Part shown: one piece after another, positions 1 to 9,300 of the stretch | How the letters are laid out: the number at the start of each line of letters is the position of its first letter | Position numbering within the stretch: the stretch's first letter is position 1 | Assembly (NCBI GenBank): GCA_910585685.1 | Contig: CAJUEO010000013.1 | Location: forward strand, 1 to 26,103 | DNA length: 26,103 bases | Reading direction: 5' to 3' | Origin: an uncultured Christensenella sp. | GTDB taxonomy: Bacteria; Bacillota; Clostridia; Christensenellales; Borkfalkiaceae | The notes under the pieces: generated by a model | Told to the model about the DNA's origin: nothing | The model's database searches: none | Seen by the model: only the letters and a program-made list of their open reading frames with translations | Position numbers and translations under genes: made by a program

Positions 1-648
1 TTTCCCCCCCCCCCCCCCCCCCCGAATTTTGATAACCAACCCGAGGAGGATAACGGGGACATTTTATTGCGTAAAAAATACCCTTTTTACGATATTGTGT
101 TTTTGGAAGCGGAGTTTCCGCATCTGGACGGGTTTGCGGCGGCTAAAAAATTAGAAGAGACGGACGACGGTTATTTTCTTATTATGATGAACGCGACCGC
201 CAAGTACGCAGTCTATGCCTACTCGGTAGAGGCAAAGGACTATCTGTTAAAACCCATAGATCCGGTCAAGGCGGAAGAGAGCCTTCGCAGAGCGGAAATT
301 TATCTGAAATCCAATGTACATACTAAAAGAATTACAATAAACGAGGACGGCGTTTTGCACCGCGTATCGTTAGATAAAATAAGGTATATAGAAGTAAACG
401 GGCATTTTTTAAAGTATCATCTCGAAGACGAGATATTGACGTCTCGCGGTAAGCTTGACGAAAAGGAAGAGGAACTAAAAAATTACGGTTTTTTCAGGAT
501 CTACAAGTGCTATCTCGTAAATTTAAGTTACGTCGATAAAGTGACGGTAAACTCCGTGTTCATAGGCAAGGAGGAACTTCTCATTTCTCGCTTCCGCAAA
601 AAGAATTTTTTAGCCGCGTTGAAAGCCCACGTTTCCGATTGTATCTGA
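1..648 (+). CDS. LytTR-family response regulator, 5'-truncated
   Basis: The frame is open from the first base, so the gene runs off the window; the TTG at 67 is not a real start because receiver homology continues upstream of it. The visible part holds the second half of a CheY-like receiver domain (YDIVFLEAEFPHLDGF and the conserved Lys-Pro in LLKPID), then a LytTR DNA-binding domain from about base 330 (ITINEDGVLHRVSL, IRYIEVNGHFLKYH, FFRIYKCYLVNLSYV). LytTR regulators are cytoplasmic and usually work with a membrane histidine kinase to control surface, virulence or bacteriocin genes. The residue at the phosphoacceptor position is Glu (codon 106-108) where Asp is normal (FLD to FLE), so it may not be phosphorylated or may act as constitutively on. 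It could control the surface operon downstream, but only proximity suggests that. The N-terminal residues next to the poly-C tract are unreliable. Confidence 0.88.
   Translation, partial: FPPPPPPPNFDNQPEEDNGDILLRKKYPFYDIVFLEAEFPHLDGFAAAKKLEETDDGYFLIMMNATAKYAVYAYSVEAKDYLLKPIDPVKAEESLRRAEIYLKSNVHTKRITINEDGVLHRVSLDKIRYIEVNGHFLKYHLEDEILTSRGKLDEKEEELKNYGFFRIYKCYLVNLSYVDKVTVNSVFIGKEELLISRFRKKNFLAALKAHVSDCI
4..23. repeat. 20-nt poly-C tract at window edge
   Basis: Twenty consecutive C bases start three bases into the window. In the reading frame of the regulator they would encode a proline run in the middle of a receiver domain, which is not expected for that fold. The most likely explanation is a contig-end artefact (poly-G read tails from two-colour sequencing). 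A phase-variable homopolymer is the alternative. Confidence 0.8.
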
Positions 649-681
649 CTTTTGTTGTTTGTATAATATAAAATTTTTGTA

Positions 682-706
682 AAAGAGGCATAAAGCCTCT
701 TTTTTT
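682..706 (+). terminator. Rho-independent terminator of the LytTR gene
   Basis: An 8-bp stem AAAGAGGC / GCCTCTTT with a 5-nt loop runs into a T tract, 33 bases after the regulator stop codon. It separates the regulator from the GH3 operon. Confidence 0.9.
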
Positions 707-787
707 ATGCCGTTTTTTATTGAAAAAGTCAGTACAAGTCATTTTTTTGTTCGTTTGAGACAAATTTAGTTAGCATTCCTCATTTGG

Positions 788-796
788 TGATAGAAT
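788..796 (+). promoter_or_regulatory. candidate extended -10 for the GH3 operon
   Basis: TG-A-TAGAAT fits an extended -10 element and lies about 72 bases upstream of the GH3 start. No convincing -35 box is visible at the usual distance. It is the best candidate in the 160-bp gap between the upstream terminator and the gene, but it is not decisive. Confidence 0.35.
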
Positions 797-813
797 AGAC
801 CAGCAAACGTTAA

Positions 814-839
814 TTCCGTGCGTTTTTCGGCGTGCGGAA
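814..839 (+). other. leader hairpin in GH3 5' UTR
   Basis: TTCCGTGCG pairs with CGTGCGGAA (nine pairs including two G-U wobbles) around an 8-nt loop, ending 17 bases before the AAGGAGA ribosome binding site at 857-863. It may stabilise the mRNA or modulate translation. There is no T tract, so it is not a terminator. Confidence 0.45.
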
Positions 840-868
840 ACAACTAAAAAATTTTCAAGGAGAAAGTA

Positions 869-3800
869 ATGAGACAAGCAAAGAAAAAATTTGCAAAACT
901 CGGCGCGCTTGCGATTGCAGCGGTAATGGTAACCGGTGTGGGAGCTACGTCTTTCGCATTTGCTGAAGAAGGTAATTCCGACCTTCACTTCACCACTCAC
1001 CGTCAGGTAGTCGAAGCTGAAAGAGATCTCAATAAAGAGATCGCGGCCGAAGGCGTAGTTCTTTTGAAGAACGAGAACAAGGCACTGCCCCTTGCGCACG
1101 GTGCTAAGGTCACCCTCTTGGGCGGCAATGCGTATCAGGCTCAGACGGGCGGCGGCGGTTCCGGCGCTTTGAGCACTCCCGAGGGAGAGCAGGCGGGAAC
1201 GTCGGTTAACTTCGACGACGGAATGGTAGGAGATAACGCGAATGATCCCAATTTAATAGTTAATCCCACCGTTAAAGAACTGTACGGTGCAGGTTTGGGT
1301 GCAAACGGCGAAAACAAGACGTATATGTCTCTTGTTGAAGGTGAAAGCGAAGGGGTGGTAACGTTCGGTAAAAATAAGTACAATACAGCCGGCGCAAATA
1401 ACTTCCTCAAAGACGTTGAAAACACATATAGCGAATACAATGCGGCTGCGATAATAAACATAATGCGTTCGGGTTCGGAATTTGTAGATAACTCTACGCA
1501 CAACAGACCTCAGCACGCAGACGCTAACGAGCATTATTTTACCCTTAACGACAATGAAAGACAGCTTCTCGCATACGCAAAGCATCAGAAGTCTTTGGGA
1601 AACCTTAAAAAGATCGTCGTAGTTTTGAATACCCCTTCCAACATGGAAGTTCAGGATTTACAATCGGACGACGCGATAGACGCAGTTCTTCAAATAGGTA
1701 CGACGGGCTGGAACGGTATGGCAGTAATGGGAGATATCCTTACCGGTAAGATTAATCCTTCGGGTAAGACGGTCGATTTCTGGATGCAGAGCATCAAGAC
1801 CGATCCTACATATTATAACCTTTCCGACTATTCCGGCGCGTCCTTCGAGCTCAACGGTTCCTGGGAATATGACGACGCCGACGCAAACCGTATGGCAAGA
1901 GGCGGCGGAGACAAGGGCGTAGGCAATGCTCCCTATATGGGACATATGGCAGATACCGAATTTGCAAACGTTAAAAACCGTGCAATCCATTATGCCGAAG
2001 GCATTTATATGGGTTACAGATATTACGAGACGGTTGCTGCTGACCTCAACAAGGCAAACGCAGGCTCGGGCGATACCTGGTACGACAGCGTTACAACTTA
2101 TCCTTTCGGATACGGACTTTCTTATACCTCGTTCACTCAGAAAATCAAGAGCGTAACGGGAGATTTGTCCGCGGCTAACAAGGACGGTGAAATCAAAGTA
2201 GTAGTTACCGTTACCAACACGGGTGACAAGGCTGGTAAGGATGTAGTTCAGCTTTACAGCACTCCTACATATAACCCCGGCGGCATAGAGAAGGCAGCAG
2301 TCAACCTTGTAGGCTTCGGCAAGACCAAACTTCTTGAAGCAAGCGCAAGTGAAGACGTTACCATAACCATAAAGGTTAAGGATCTTGCTTCCTTCGACTG
2401 GAACGACGCAAACAAAGACCAGCATGCAGGATATGAAGTTGAGAGGGGAGATTATATTCTTTCAATAAGAACGGATTCACACACCATTGCCGCTTCCGGT
2501 GCGGACGGCTCTAAGACGCTCAGCGCGGCTACTCAGCTCAACTATGAAGAGGACAACGATTCCTCAACTCCCAACAATATCTATTCACAGACAAGCGGCG
2601 CTTGGGAAATGTACAACACCGACGCAAACCATTGGACGACGAAAGATATAAGCGACCATACGCTTACCCGTGCAACGTTGCTCAATGCAGAAAAGACGGG
2701 CCCTTCCGCTCTTACCAACCTTTCCTGGCTTATTACCGACGACAACGAGTTCAAGGACGAAGCTTTCAACGTACTTAACGCTCGTACCGGAAACGTTGCA
2801 ACCGGTTGGGATTACGACAATGCGGCTACCTTGGAAAAGGAAACCGATTATCAGAACCTTTGGCTTAAAACGGCAAAAGATATGGAAGGCAAGACTCAGG
2901 GCACGGGCGTAGCTGACGCTAAAACCGGACTCTATGCCGTAACTCTTGCAAATATGAAAGACGCAGAGGGCAATCCTCTTTCGGATTATGACAGTGAAAA
3001 GTGGGATCAACTTCTCGATCAGCTTACCTGGGAAGAGCTTTCTGCCTTCGTAAGCAAGGGCGGATATCTCACCGCGGCTCTTCCTTCTATCGGCAAACTT
3101 CAAGTTACCGATCAGGACGGACCTCAGCAGACTAAGGCAAACGGCAAACCCGGTTGGGCTTGGGTAGGCGCAGGCGTTATCTCCTCGACTTGGAACGTTG
3201 AACTTGCGGAAAGACACGGCGCGTTGGTAGGTTGGGAATCTCAGCTCAACGACGGCGCAGGCTGGTACGGCCCCGCAGCCAACACTCACCGTAACACGCT
3301 TTCCGGACGTAACTTCGAGTATTACTCGCAGGACGGCGTTCAGGGCGGTAAGATTGTTGCGGCTGTAGTGCGCGGATGCGTGGAAAACGGCGGCAGAGTA
3401 TATCTCAAACACACATTCCTTAACGATCAGGAAACCGACCGTTCGGGTATTGCAACGTTCTGTAACGAACAGGCTATTCGTGAAATTTACCTCAAACCTT
3501 TCGAACTCGGAATAAGGGAAGGTAAGGCCAACGGCTTGATGTCATCCTTCAACCTCATCGGTCTTACGACTTCGGCAAGCTATGCTACCAACATTCAGCT
3601 CTATACCAACGAGTTTGGCTATAAGGGTGCAACCGTAACCGACTTCTGGTCGGCAGGCGCAACGGGTTGGAACGGCTTCAATATGGTTCGCGGTTTACAG
3701 TTCCCTCTCGGAACAAGCAGCAACAACGCGTCGGCTAAGCTCGAAGGCGTATGGGACGCAGACGCAAATGTAGTGAAGGTCGGCGACACGGCAAGCTATA

Positions 3801-4543
3801 CTCAGTGGTATTGGGCGCGCGAAACAGCTAAACGTATCCTTTACGTTCACGTAAACAGCGCGGCGTTTATGGACGGACTTATTCCCGCACAGGCTGTTTC
3901 GGCGGCTACGACTCTCGAAGGCGTTGTAGGTACCGCTATTCCCAACCAGACGGTTGTCAATCAAACTTATCTCAATGAATTTTACGGACGTAACAACTAC
4001 ACCGTATCGGTGACGGGACTTCCCAGCGGACTTTCCTATAATTCGCGTAACAACAGAATTCAGGGTACTCCCAGAGAATCAACTCACGGTGTGGCAAAAG
4101 TTACCGTTACAATCAAGGGCGCCGCAGGTACGGATAAGGAAAATATCGGTTGCAGCGTAACACTCAACTATACGTTCCTTGACGGCGGCGAGCTTTATTT
4201 GAAAGAAAAGGCAGAGCTTCTTGCCAAGATAGCCGAACTCGAAGCTAAGCTCCAAGAACTCGGAGAGGGCGTATTGGACGGCAAATCCGCATACGAAATA
4301 GCTCTCGAACACGGATTCGAAGGCACGGTTGAAGAATGGCTTGAATCCCTTAAAGGCGCTCCCGGCGCAACCGGTCCCGAAGGCCCCGCAGGTCCCGAAG
4401 GTCCTCAAGGCCCCGCAGGTTCCGACGGCGCTAATGGCGAAGGCGGTTGCGGAAGCGTAGTCGGACTCGGCGTAGCGGCGGTAGTTCCCTTCGTTATACT
4501 CGGCGGATACATCATTTTAAGACGTAAACACTCCGCTAAGTAA
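869..4543 (+). CDS. secreted, membrane-anchored GH3 glycosidase, permuted domains, collagen-like stalk
   Basis: This is a family 3 glycoside hydrolase (beta-glucosidase/xylosidase type; substrate unknown) acting outside the cell. A signal peptide (residues 1-32, AFA|EE) follows AAGGAGA five bases before ATG. Domain order is inverted relative to most GH3: the C-type sandwich domain comes first (EGVVLLKNENKALPL, 61-75; candidate acid/base Glu204 in RSGSEF), then the fibronectin-like part (PFGYGLSYTSF, 412-422), then the TIM-barrel domain (Lys847-His848; nucleophile Asp925 in TVTDFW). Then come a putative-Ig-like segment (about 1021-1095), a short coiled coil, the SAYEIALEHGFEGTVEEWL motif, about ten Gly-X-Y triplets (1163-1193), and a C-terminal transmembrane helix with an RRK stop-transfer. 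LKHTFLNDQETDR departs from the usual LKHFA/NNQETNR. At 1224 aa it is longer than typical permuted GH3 enzymes because of the stalk. It is the first gene of the surface cluster. Confidence 0.9.
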   Translation: MRQAKKKFAKLGALAIAAVMVTGVGATSFAFAEEGNSDLHFTTHRQVVEAERDLNKEIAAEGVVLLKNENKALPLAHGAKVTLLGGNAYQAQTGGGGSGALSTPEGEQAGTSVNFDDGMVGDNANDPNLIVNPTVKELYGAGLGANGENKTYMSLVEGESEGVVTFGKNKYNTAGANNFLKDVENTYSEYNAAAIINIMRSGSEFVDNSTHNRPQHADANEHYFTLNDNERQLLAYAKHQKSLGNLKKIVVVLNTPSNMEVQDLQSDDAIDAVLQIGTTGWNGMAVMGDILTGKINPSGKTVDFWMQSIKTDPTYYNLSDYSGASFELNGSWEYDDADANRMARGGGDKGVGNAPYMGHMADTEFANVKNRAIHYAEGIYMGYRYYETVAADLNKANAGSGDTWYDSVTTYPFGYGLSYTSFTQKIKSVTGDLSAANKDGEIKVVVTVTNTGDKAGKDVVQLYSTPTYNPGGIEKAAVNLVGFGKTKLLEASASEDVTITIKVKDLASFDWNDANKDQHAGYEVERGDYILSIRTDSHTIAASGADGSKTLSAATQLNYEEDNDSSTPNNIYSQTSGAWEMYNTDANHWTTKDISDHTLTRATLLNAEKTGPSALTNLSWLITDDNEFKDEAFNVLNARTGNVATGWDYDNAATLEKETDYQNLWLKTAKDMEGKTQGTGVADAKTGLYAVTLANMKDAEGNPLSDYDSEKWDQLLDQLTWEELSAFVSKGGYLTAALPSIGKLQVTDQDGPQQTKANGKPGWAWVGAGVISSTWNVELAERHGALVGWESQLNDGAGWYGPAANTHRNTLSGRNFEYYSQDGVQGGKIVAAVVRGCVENGGRVYLKHTFLNDQETDRSGIATFCNEQAIREIYLKPFELGIREGKANGLMSSFNLIGLTTSASYATNIQLYTNEFGYKGATVTDFWSAGATGWNGFNMVRGLQFPLGTSSNNASAKLEGVWDADANVVKVGDTASYTQWYWARETAKRILYVHVNSAAFMDGLIPAQAVSAATTLEGVVGTAIPNQTVVNQTYLNEFYGRNNYTVSVTGLPSGLSYNSRNNRIQGTPRESTHGVAKVTVTIKGAAGTDKENIGCSVTLNYTFLDGGELYLKEKAELLAKIAELEAKLQELGEGVLDGKSAYEIALEHGFEGTVEEWLESLKGAPGATGPEGPAGPEGPQGPAGSDGANGEGGCGSVVGLGVAAVVPFVILGGYIILRRKHSAK

Positions 4544-4559
4544 TTAACGTACACATCAA

Positions 4560-4608
4560 ACCGAAAGCTTCGGTGAACGGCTGTTCTCCGAAGCTTATTC
4601 GGCTTTTT
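4560..4608 (+). promoter_or_regulatory. attenuator-like alternative hairpins / weak terminator
   Basis: Four segments can pair in two exclusive ways. Option 1 is ACCGAA (4560-4565) with TTCGGT (4569-4574), plus CCGAA (4588-4592) with TTCGG (4598-4602), the latter running into CTTTTT. Option 2 is AAGCTTCGG (4565-4573) with CCGAAGCTT (4588-4596), a 9-bp stem that hides the 5' arm of the terminator hairpin. It sits between the first GH3 and the lipoprotein gene, so it may set how much transcription passes to the rest of the cluster. Confidence 0.5.
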
Positions 4609-4641
4609 ATAGCTGATATTATCATTATAAGGAGAAATTAA

Positions 4642-6312
4642 ATGAAGAAAGCAACTAAAGCTTTTGCGACGGTTCTGTCGGTTGCTATGATCGCAGGCGT
4701 AATTATGTCTACGGCATGTGCACCCGAAGAAACCCAACTCGACGAGTATGCAGTTACTTTGAGTTATAACGACGGCATATCCAGACCTCGCATAGCGTAC
4801 GTCGAAAAAGAAAGTTCACTTTCCACCCCTGCCGTACCTACTCGAGAAGGATATCAGATTGCTAAGTGGACGGACGCGGAAACGGGCGGAAACGAGATAA
4901 CTTTCCCTTATACTCCTACGGGTGACGTAACTATCTACGCGCAGTGGGAAGCAAAGGACTGCTCCGTTACCTTCGATTACCGTATGAGCGGTACGGAAAA
5001 CAAGGTTATTCAAAAGAAATATGACCAGCAAGTTACCAAAGCGGAGGTTGACGCTATTGAGATACCTACGAATTCAGGCTATAACTTCCGTCACTGGGCA
5101 ACAAAGCCCGACTCGGGCGTCGGCGTAAATTGGGAAAACGGCTATACGGTAAAAAAGGACGTAACCTTCTATGCCTGCTGGATTGCCGACGACATTTCCA
5201 TTTATAATCTTAAATTCAACGTCAACTACGAGAATGCGCCCGAAGGCGGATTTATACACTCGTTTGAAGTGGTGGAAGGCGAGCCCGTAACCATAAACGA
5301 TATCCCCGAAGATCCCGAAAGAGACGGGCAGGTATTTGTGGGCTGGGCTTTGACCCCCGATGCAACCAAGGAAGACATAATTGAATATCCTTACATGCCC
5401 ACAGGTGAACACGCCAACGACGCCAAGGAAATAATTCTGTACGCAGTGTGGGAAAGAAAGGGCAACACCATAAGGTATTATTACAACTACGAGGGCAACC
5501 CCACGCAAGTTACCGATAACGGACTGTATATCAGACAGAACGCCATAACCGACGTCGAGGTAGACGCTCCCGAAGCGATAACCCGCGTTCAGGACAGCGT
5601 GGAATTTACTTTCGACGGTTGGTACACTGCCGCTGTCGGCGGAACCAAGATAGAGTTCCCTCACGCGTTCTCTAAATCGACCTCGCTGTACGCTCAGTGG
5701 AAGGCTCCCAGAATCGAAACAAAAATCTTCGACGCGGAGTTTACCCCCATAGATCCTACGGCAAAATATCCCGGATATTCCAACTCGGTTATGGGTACGG
5801 AATGTATTCAGCAGGATTCGGGACAGAGATCCACTTCGCAGACCTATCCCATATTAAACGGAACCGAGCATGTCGGACATTATGTTTACTGTCTGTACAG
5901 CTACGGCGCGACTATCACTTATAATATTTACAGCGATAAGGCAGTGGACAACGTAGACCTGTATGCAATGCTTTCCGTCGAGATGAGAAACGAAATAGAT
6001 ATGACGCCCGAAGGGGAATACGGCTTCTCGTTTATAGTCAACGGCAAGGCGCTTGATTACGGTTCTATTTATCTTGACGGCGGCGAAAGCGTTCAGTCGG
6101 GCGGCAACTATATGGGCTCGTTCCAAGAGTACCTTATAGGAAGCGTTTCGTTGAAGGAAGGTAACAACGTCATACTTCTCAAAGTAAACAACAACAACAG
6201 CATTGGCGGCGTTACCGAGGCATGGGCGCCTATGATAGACTACATCAGGTTTGATACGTCGGCTACTTTGTCGTGGATACCCGAGTATGATAATCTTTAC
6301 AGGAAGAATTAA
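4642..6312 (+). CDS. surface lipoprotein with InlB-type repeats and CBM-like C-terminus
   Basis: The signal peptide ends at a lipobox-like STAC (Cys26; -3 Ser is not ideal), so membrane lipid attachment is likely. Residues about 37-352 contain four Listeria-Bacteroides (InlB B / Flg_new-type) repeats, each with the pattern GY...W.....G...I.FPYT....LYAQW. The last ~190 residues resemble a CBM6/35-like beta-sandwich: conserved features are a GNNVILLKVNNNN strand and the closing APMIDYIRF. The fold assignment is by pattern only. A role in presenting or binding the glycan cut by the flanking GH3 enzymes is inferred from position, since it lies between two of them in the same orientation. SD AAGGAGA (4629-4635) precedes ATG, and the gene ends 15 bases before the next start, indicating an operon. 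Confidence 0.82.
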   Translation: MKKATKAFATVLSVAMIAGVIMSTACAPEETQLDEYAVTLSYNDGISRPRIAYVEKESSLSTPAVPTREGYQIAKWTDAETGGNEITFPYTPTGDVTIYAQWEAKDCSVTFDYRMSGTENKVIQKKYDQQVTKAEVDAIEIPTNSGYNFRHWATKPDSGVGVNWENGYTVKKDVTFYACWIADDISIYNLKFNVNYENAPEGGFIHSFEVVEGEPVTINDIPEDPERDGQVFVGWALTPDATKEDIIEYPYMPTGEHANDAKEIILYAVWERKGNTIRYYYNYEGNPTQVTDNGLYIRQNAITDVEVDAPEAITRVQDSVEFTFDGWYTAAVGGTKIEFPHAFSKSTSLYAQWKAPRIETKIFDAEFTPIDPTAKYPGYSNSVMGTECIQQDSGQRSTSQTYPILNGTEHVGHYVYCLYSYGATITYNIYSDKAVDNVDLYAMLSVEMRNEIDMTPEGEYGFSFIVNGKALDYGSIYLDGGESVQSGGNYMGSFQEYLIGSVSLKEGNNVILLKVNNNNSIGGVTEAWAPMIDYIRFDTSATLSWIPEYDNLYRKN

Positions 6313-6327
6313 GGAGAAGTAAAATAA

Positions 6328-9300
6328 ATGAGTAAAAATAAGAAAAGCAACGGCAAGGTCGGGCTAATAACCTGGGCGTCGGTTACTGCGTTTCTCCTCG
6401 TATTCCTTATGGTTTTAACCATTTTGGAACAGGGAATGCTTAATCCCATATTAACAACTATTTTAGGCGGTAAAAAACCTATTCTTGCGGATGAATCGTC
6501 GGGCTATTCTAAAATTTACAAATCCGACTACAATTCCAAGGATGATTCCATAGCCGCAGGCGAAAGGCTTAACATCGAAATAGAAAAGGAGGGCGCAACC
6601 CTCTTGCTCAACGAGGACAACGCGCTTCCCATTGCAAAGGGAAGCAAAGTAAGCGTGTTCGGCAAAAACTCGGTCGATCTCGTGCTCGGCGGTTCGGGCT
6701 CGGGTAGCGGTAACGGCGATCAGGCAAAGACGCTTTACGACGGGCTTACTTCGGGCGGACTTGAATTTAACCCCGAGTTAAAAGATTTTTACGAGAGCTC
6801 AGCCTCCGGTAAAGGCCGTTCCAGCAGCCCCAAACTTTCCGAAAATACCTCGGTAGGCGCGCTTTCGATAGGTGAAACTCCCGTGGCGGATTATCCCTCG
6901 TCGGTGCGCGACAGTTTTGCAAAATACAGCGACGCAGCGATAGTGGTAATTTCGCGTATAGGCGGTGAAAGCTGGGACCTTCCCCGAGTTCAGGAAGATG
7001 GCAACGGCGGAGCGGGAGCCGACAGGCACTATCTGCAGTTGGACGACAACGAATACGACCTTTTGGATATGGTTACGTCGCGTTTCGATAAAGTAATTGT
7101 CGTGTTGAACACTCTTACTTCCTTCCAGTGCGACTTTATCGAGGAGTATAACAACACCTTGACAGACAAGCGTATAGACGCCGTTCTCTGGATAGGCGGC
7201 CCCGGTAGAAACGGCGCGGAAGCGTTCGGCGCGATTTTGAACGGTGACGTAAATCCTTCCGGCAAGACGGTGGATATATATTCCAAGGATTTCACTAAGG
7301 ATCCCACTTGGGTCAACTTCGGCGATAACTCGCAGGTTGCGGACGGCAAGCCCAACACCGCGTTTATGAGTACCGAAACAGATTCTCTCAGCGGCGGCGT
7401 TTATAATATGGTAACGTACGAAGAGGGCGTTTACCTCGGTTACCGCTATTACGAAACTCGCGCTTTCGTTGAAGAAAACCCCGATTGGTACTCCGAAAAC
7501 GTTATGTTCCCCTTCGGATACGGACTTTCATACTCGACCTTCAAACGCGAGATTACAAGCGTCGAAGGCAGCCTTGAAAACGGCGGCTCGGTAACGGTCA
7601 ACGTTAAAATAACCAACGTTTCGGGCCCTGCGGGAAAGGACGTGGCTCAGCTATACGTTTCAAAGCCCTACATTGAAAACGGCATAGAAAAATCGCATAT
7701 CGAGCTTGTCGATTTTGCCAAGACCGATTTGCTTGCAAAGGACGGACACAACGAGTTTTCGTTTAAAGTGGACGCTTACGACCTCGCTTCATACGACTAT
7801 ATGGACGCGAACAAAAACGGACATAAGGGCTATGAGCTCGATGCCGGAGATTATACTTTCTACGTCGGCGGCAGCTCGCACGTTTGGGCGGACGCGGCTG
7901 ATCACGAAAAGGCTGTCGTAACACTTGAAAACGAAGTGACGTTCGACGTCGACCCCGTAACAAACAATCCCGTGGTAAACCTCTACACCTTCGGTGAATA
8001 TCAGGGCACCAGCTATGTGTTCGACGACTACGACGACCTGCAATACCGTCTTTCCGACGTGAGAGTGGGTTCCGAGCGTCGCAAGGGTATGTCGCGCACC
8101 AATTTTGCGGATACTTTCCCCACGCCCCTCACGGTCAAAGAGCGTCTTTTGAATCTCGACGACGAGAAGAAGGGTTATACCGAACAGACCAAGCTCGAAA
8201 GCTACGATCACAACAACATTAAAATAGAAGAAGCCACCAAGGACAAGGAAATTCCCGAAATGGGTAAAACGGGAAGCGACCTAATTCTTCACGATTTGCT
8301 CGGTGAGGACGGCAGGGTAGCTTTCAGCGGAGAAGAAATCGACGCCAAGTGGGAAGAGCTTTTAAGCAAAATTACCTTTGAAGAAATGCTCAACCTCGTC
8401 AACAACGGCGCGTTCCAGACAGTCGCAATAGAATCTATCGGTAAAAACCTCACTAACGATTCTGACGGACCTATCGGCTTCGTAAACTTTATGGGCGGCG
8501 TTGTGTCGGCAATCTTCGAGGGCAACAATAACTTCGCAACTCAGATAGTCATAGGTTCTACCTGGAACAAAGACCTTGCTTATCAAATGGGTCTTATAGT
8601 AGGAGAGAACGGACTTTGGGGTGATCAAAGCGGCAACAACTCTCTGCCCTATTCGGGCTGGTATGCTCCCGGCATAAATCTTCACCGTTCACCTTTCTCG
8701 GGAAGAAACTTCGAGTACTATTCCGAAGATCCCATTCTTACGGGTAAAATGGCGGTCAACGTAGTCGGCGCGGCAAGAACCAAGGGCGTTTACAGCGACT
8801 TGAAGCACTTTGCCGTCAACGACCAGGAAACCAACCGCGGCGGCGTATCGACTTTCCTCACCGAACAGGCATTAAGAGAACTTTATTTGAAGCCTTTCGA
8901 GCTTGCGGTAAAGGGTGACGACGCTCCCAGAACGGTAAAGATGTTCGGTGACAACGTTGAAGATAAGGTTGTAAACAAGTACGAAGGCGCGATAGGCGTT
9001 ATGTCCTCGTTCAACCGTATCGGCAACAAATTCACGGGCGGAGATTACCGCTTGCTTACTACCATTCTTCGCGACGAGTGGGGCTTCAGAGGGCTGGTAA
9101 TTTGCGACTACAAGACAAGTAATCTGCATATGAATTCCCGTCAGATGCTCTACGCCGGCAACGACCTGCTGCTTACTTCGCTTCCTCAGTATTATTGGGG
9201 TGACGCGAAAGCCGACAGCGTTCAGGACGTAACAATTCTGCGCGACGCGACAAAGAACATTCTCTACACGGTAGCAAACAGCAACTCTATTCAGGTCAAA

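Noticed and set aside
649..868. tRNA, riboswitch or small RNA before the GH3 operon
   Set aside because: No cloverleaf or known riboswitch core is visible; only the terminator, a candidate -10 and one leader hairpin can be supported.
1658..3412. Long minus-strand frames inside the first GH3 gene
   Set aside because: Shadows of a real GH3 with clear domain motifs on the plus strand; no start signals or known motifs.
4355..4446. Collagen-like Gly-X-Y run as a separate gene or phage tail fibre
   Set aside because: It is in frame with the GH3 and followed by a membrane anchor, so it is a stalk of that protein.
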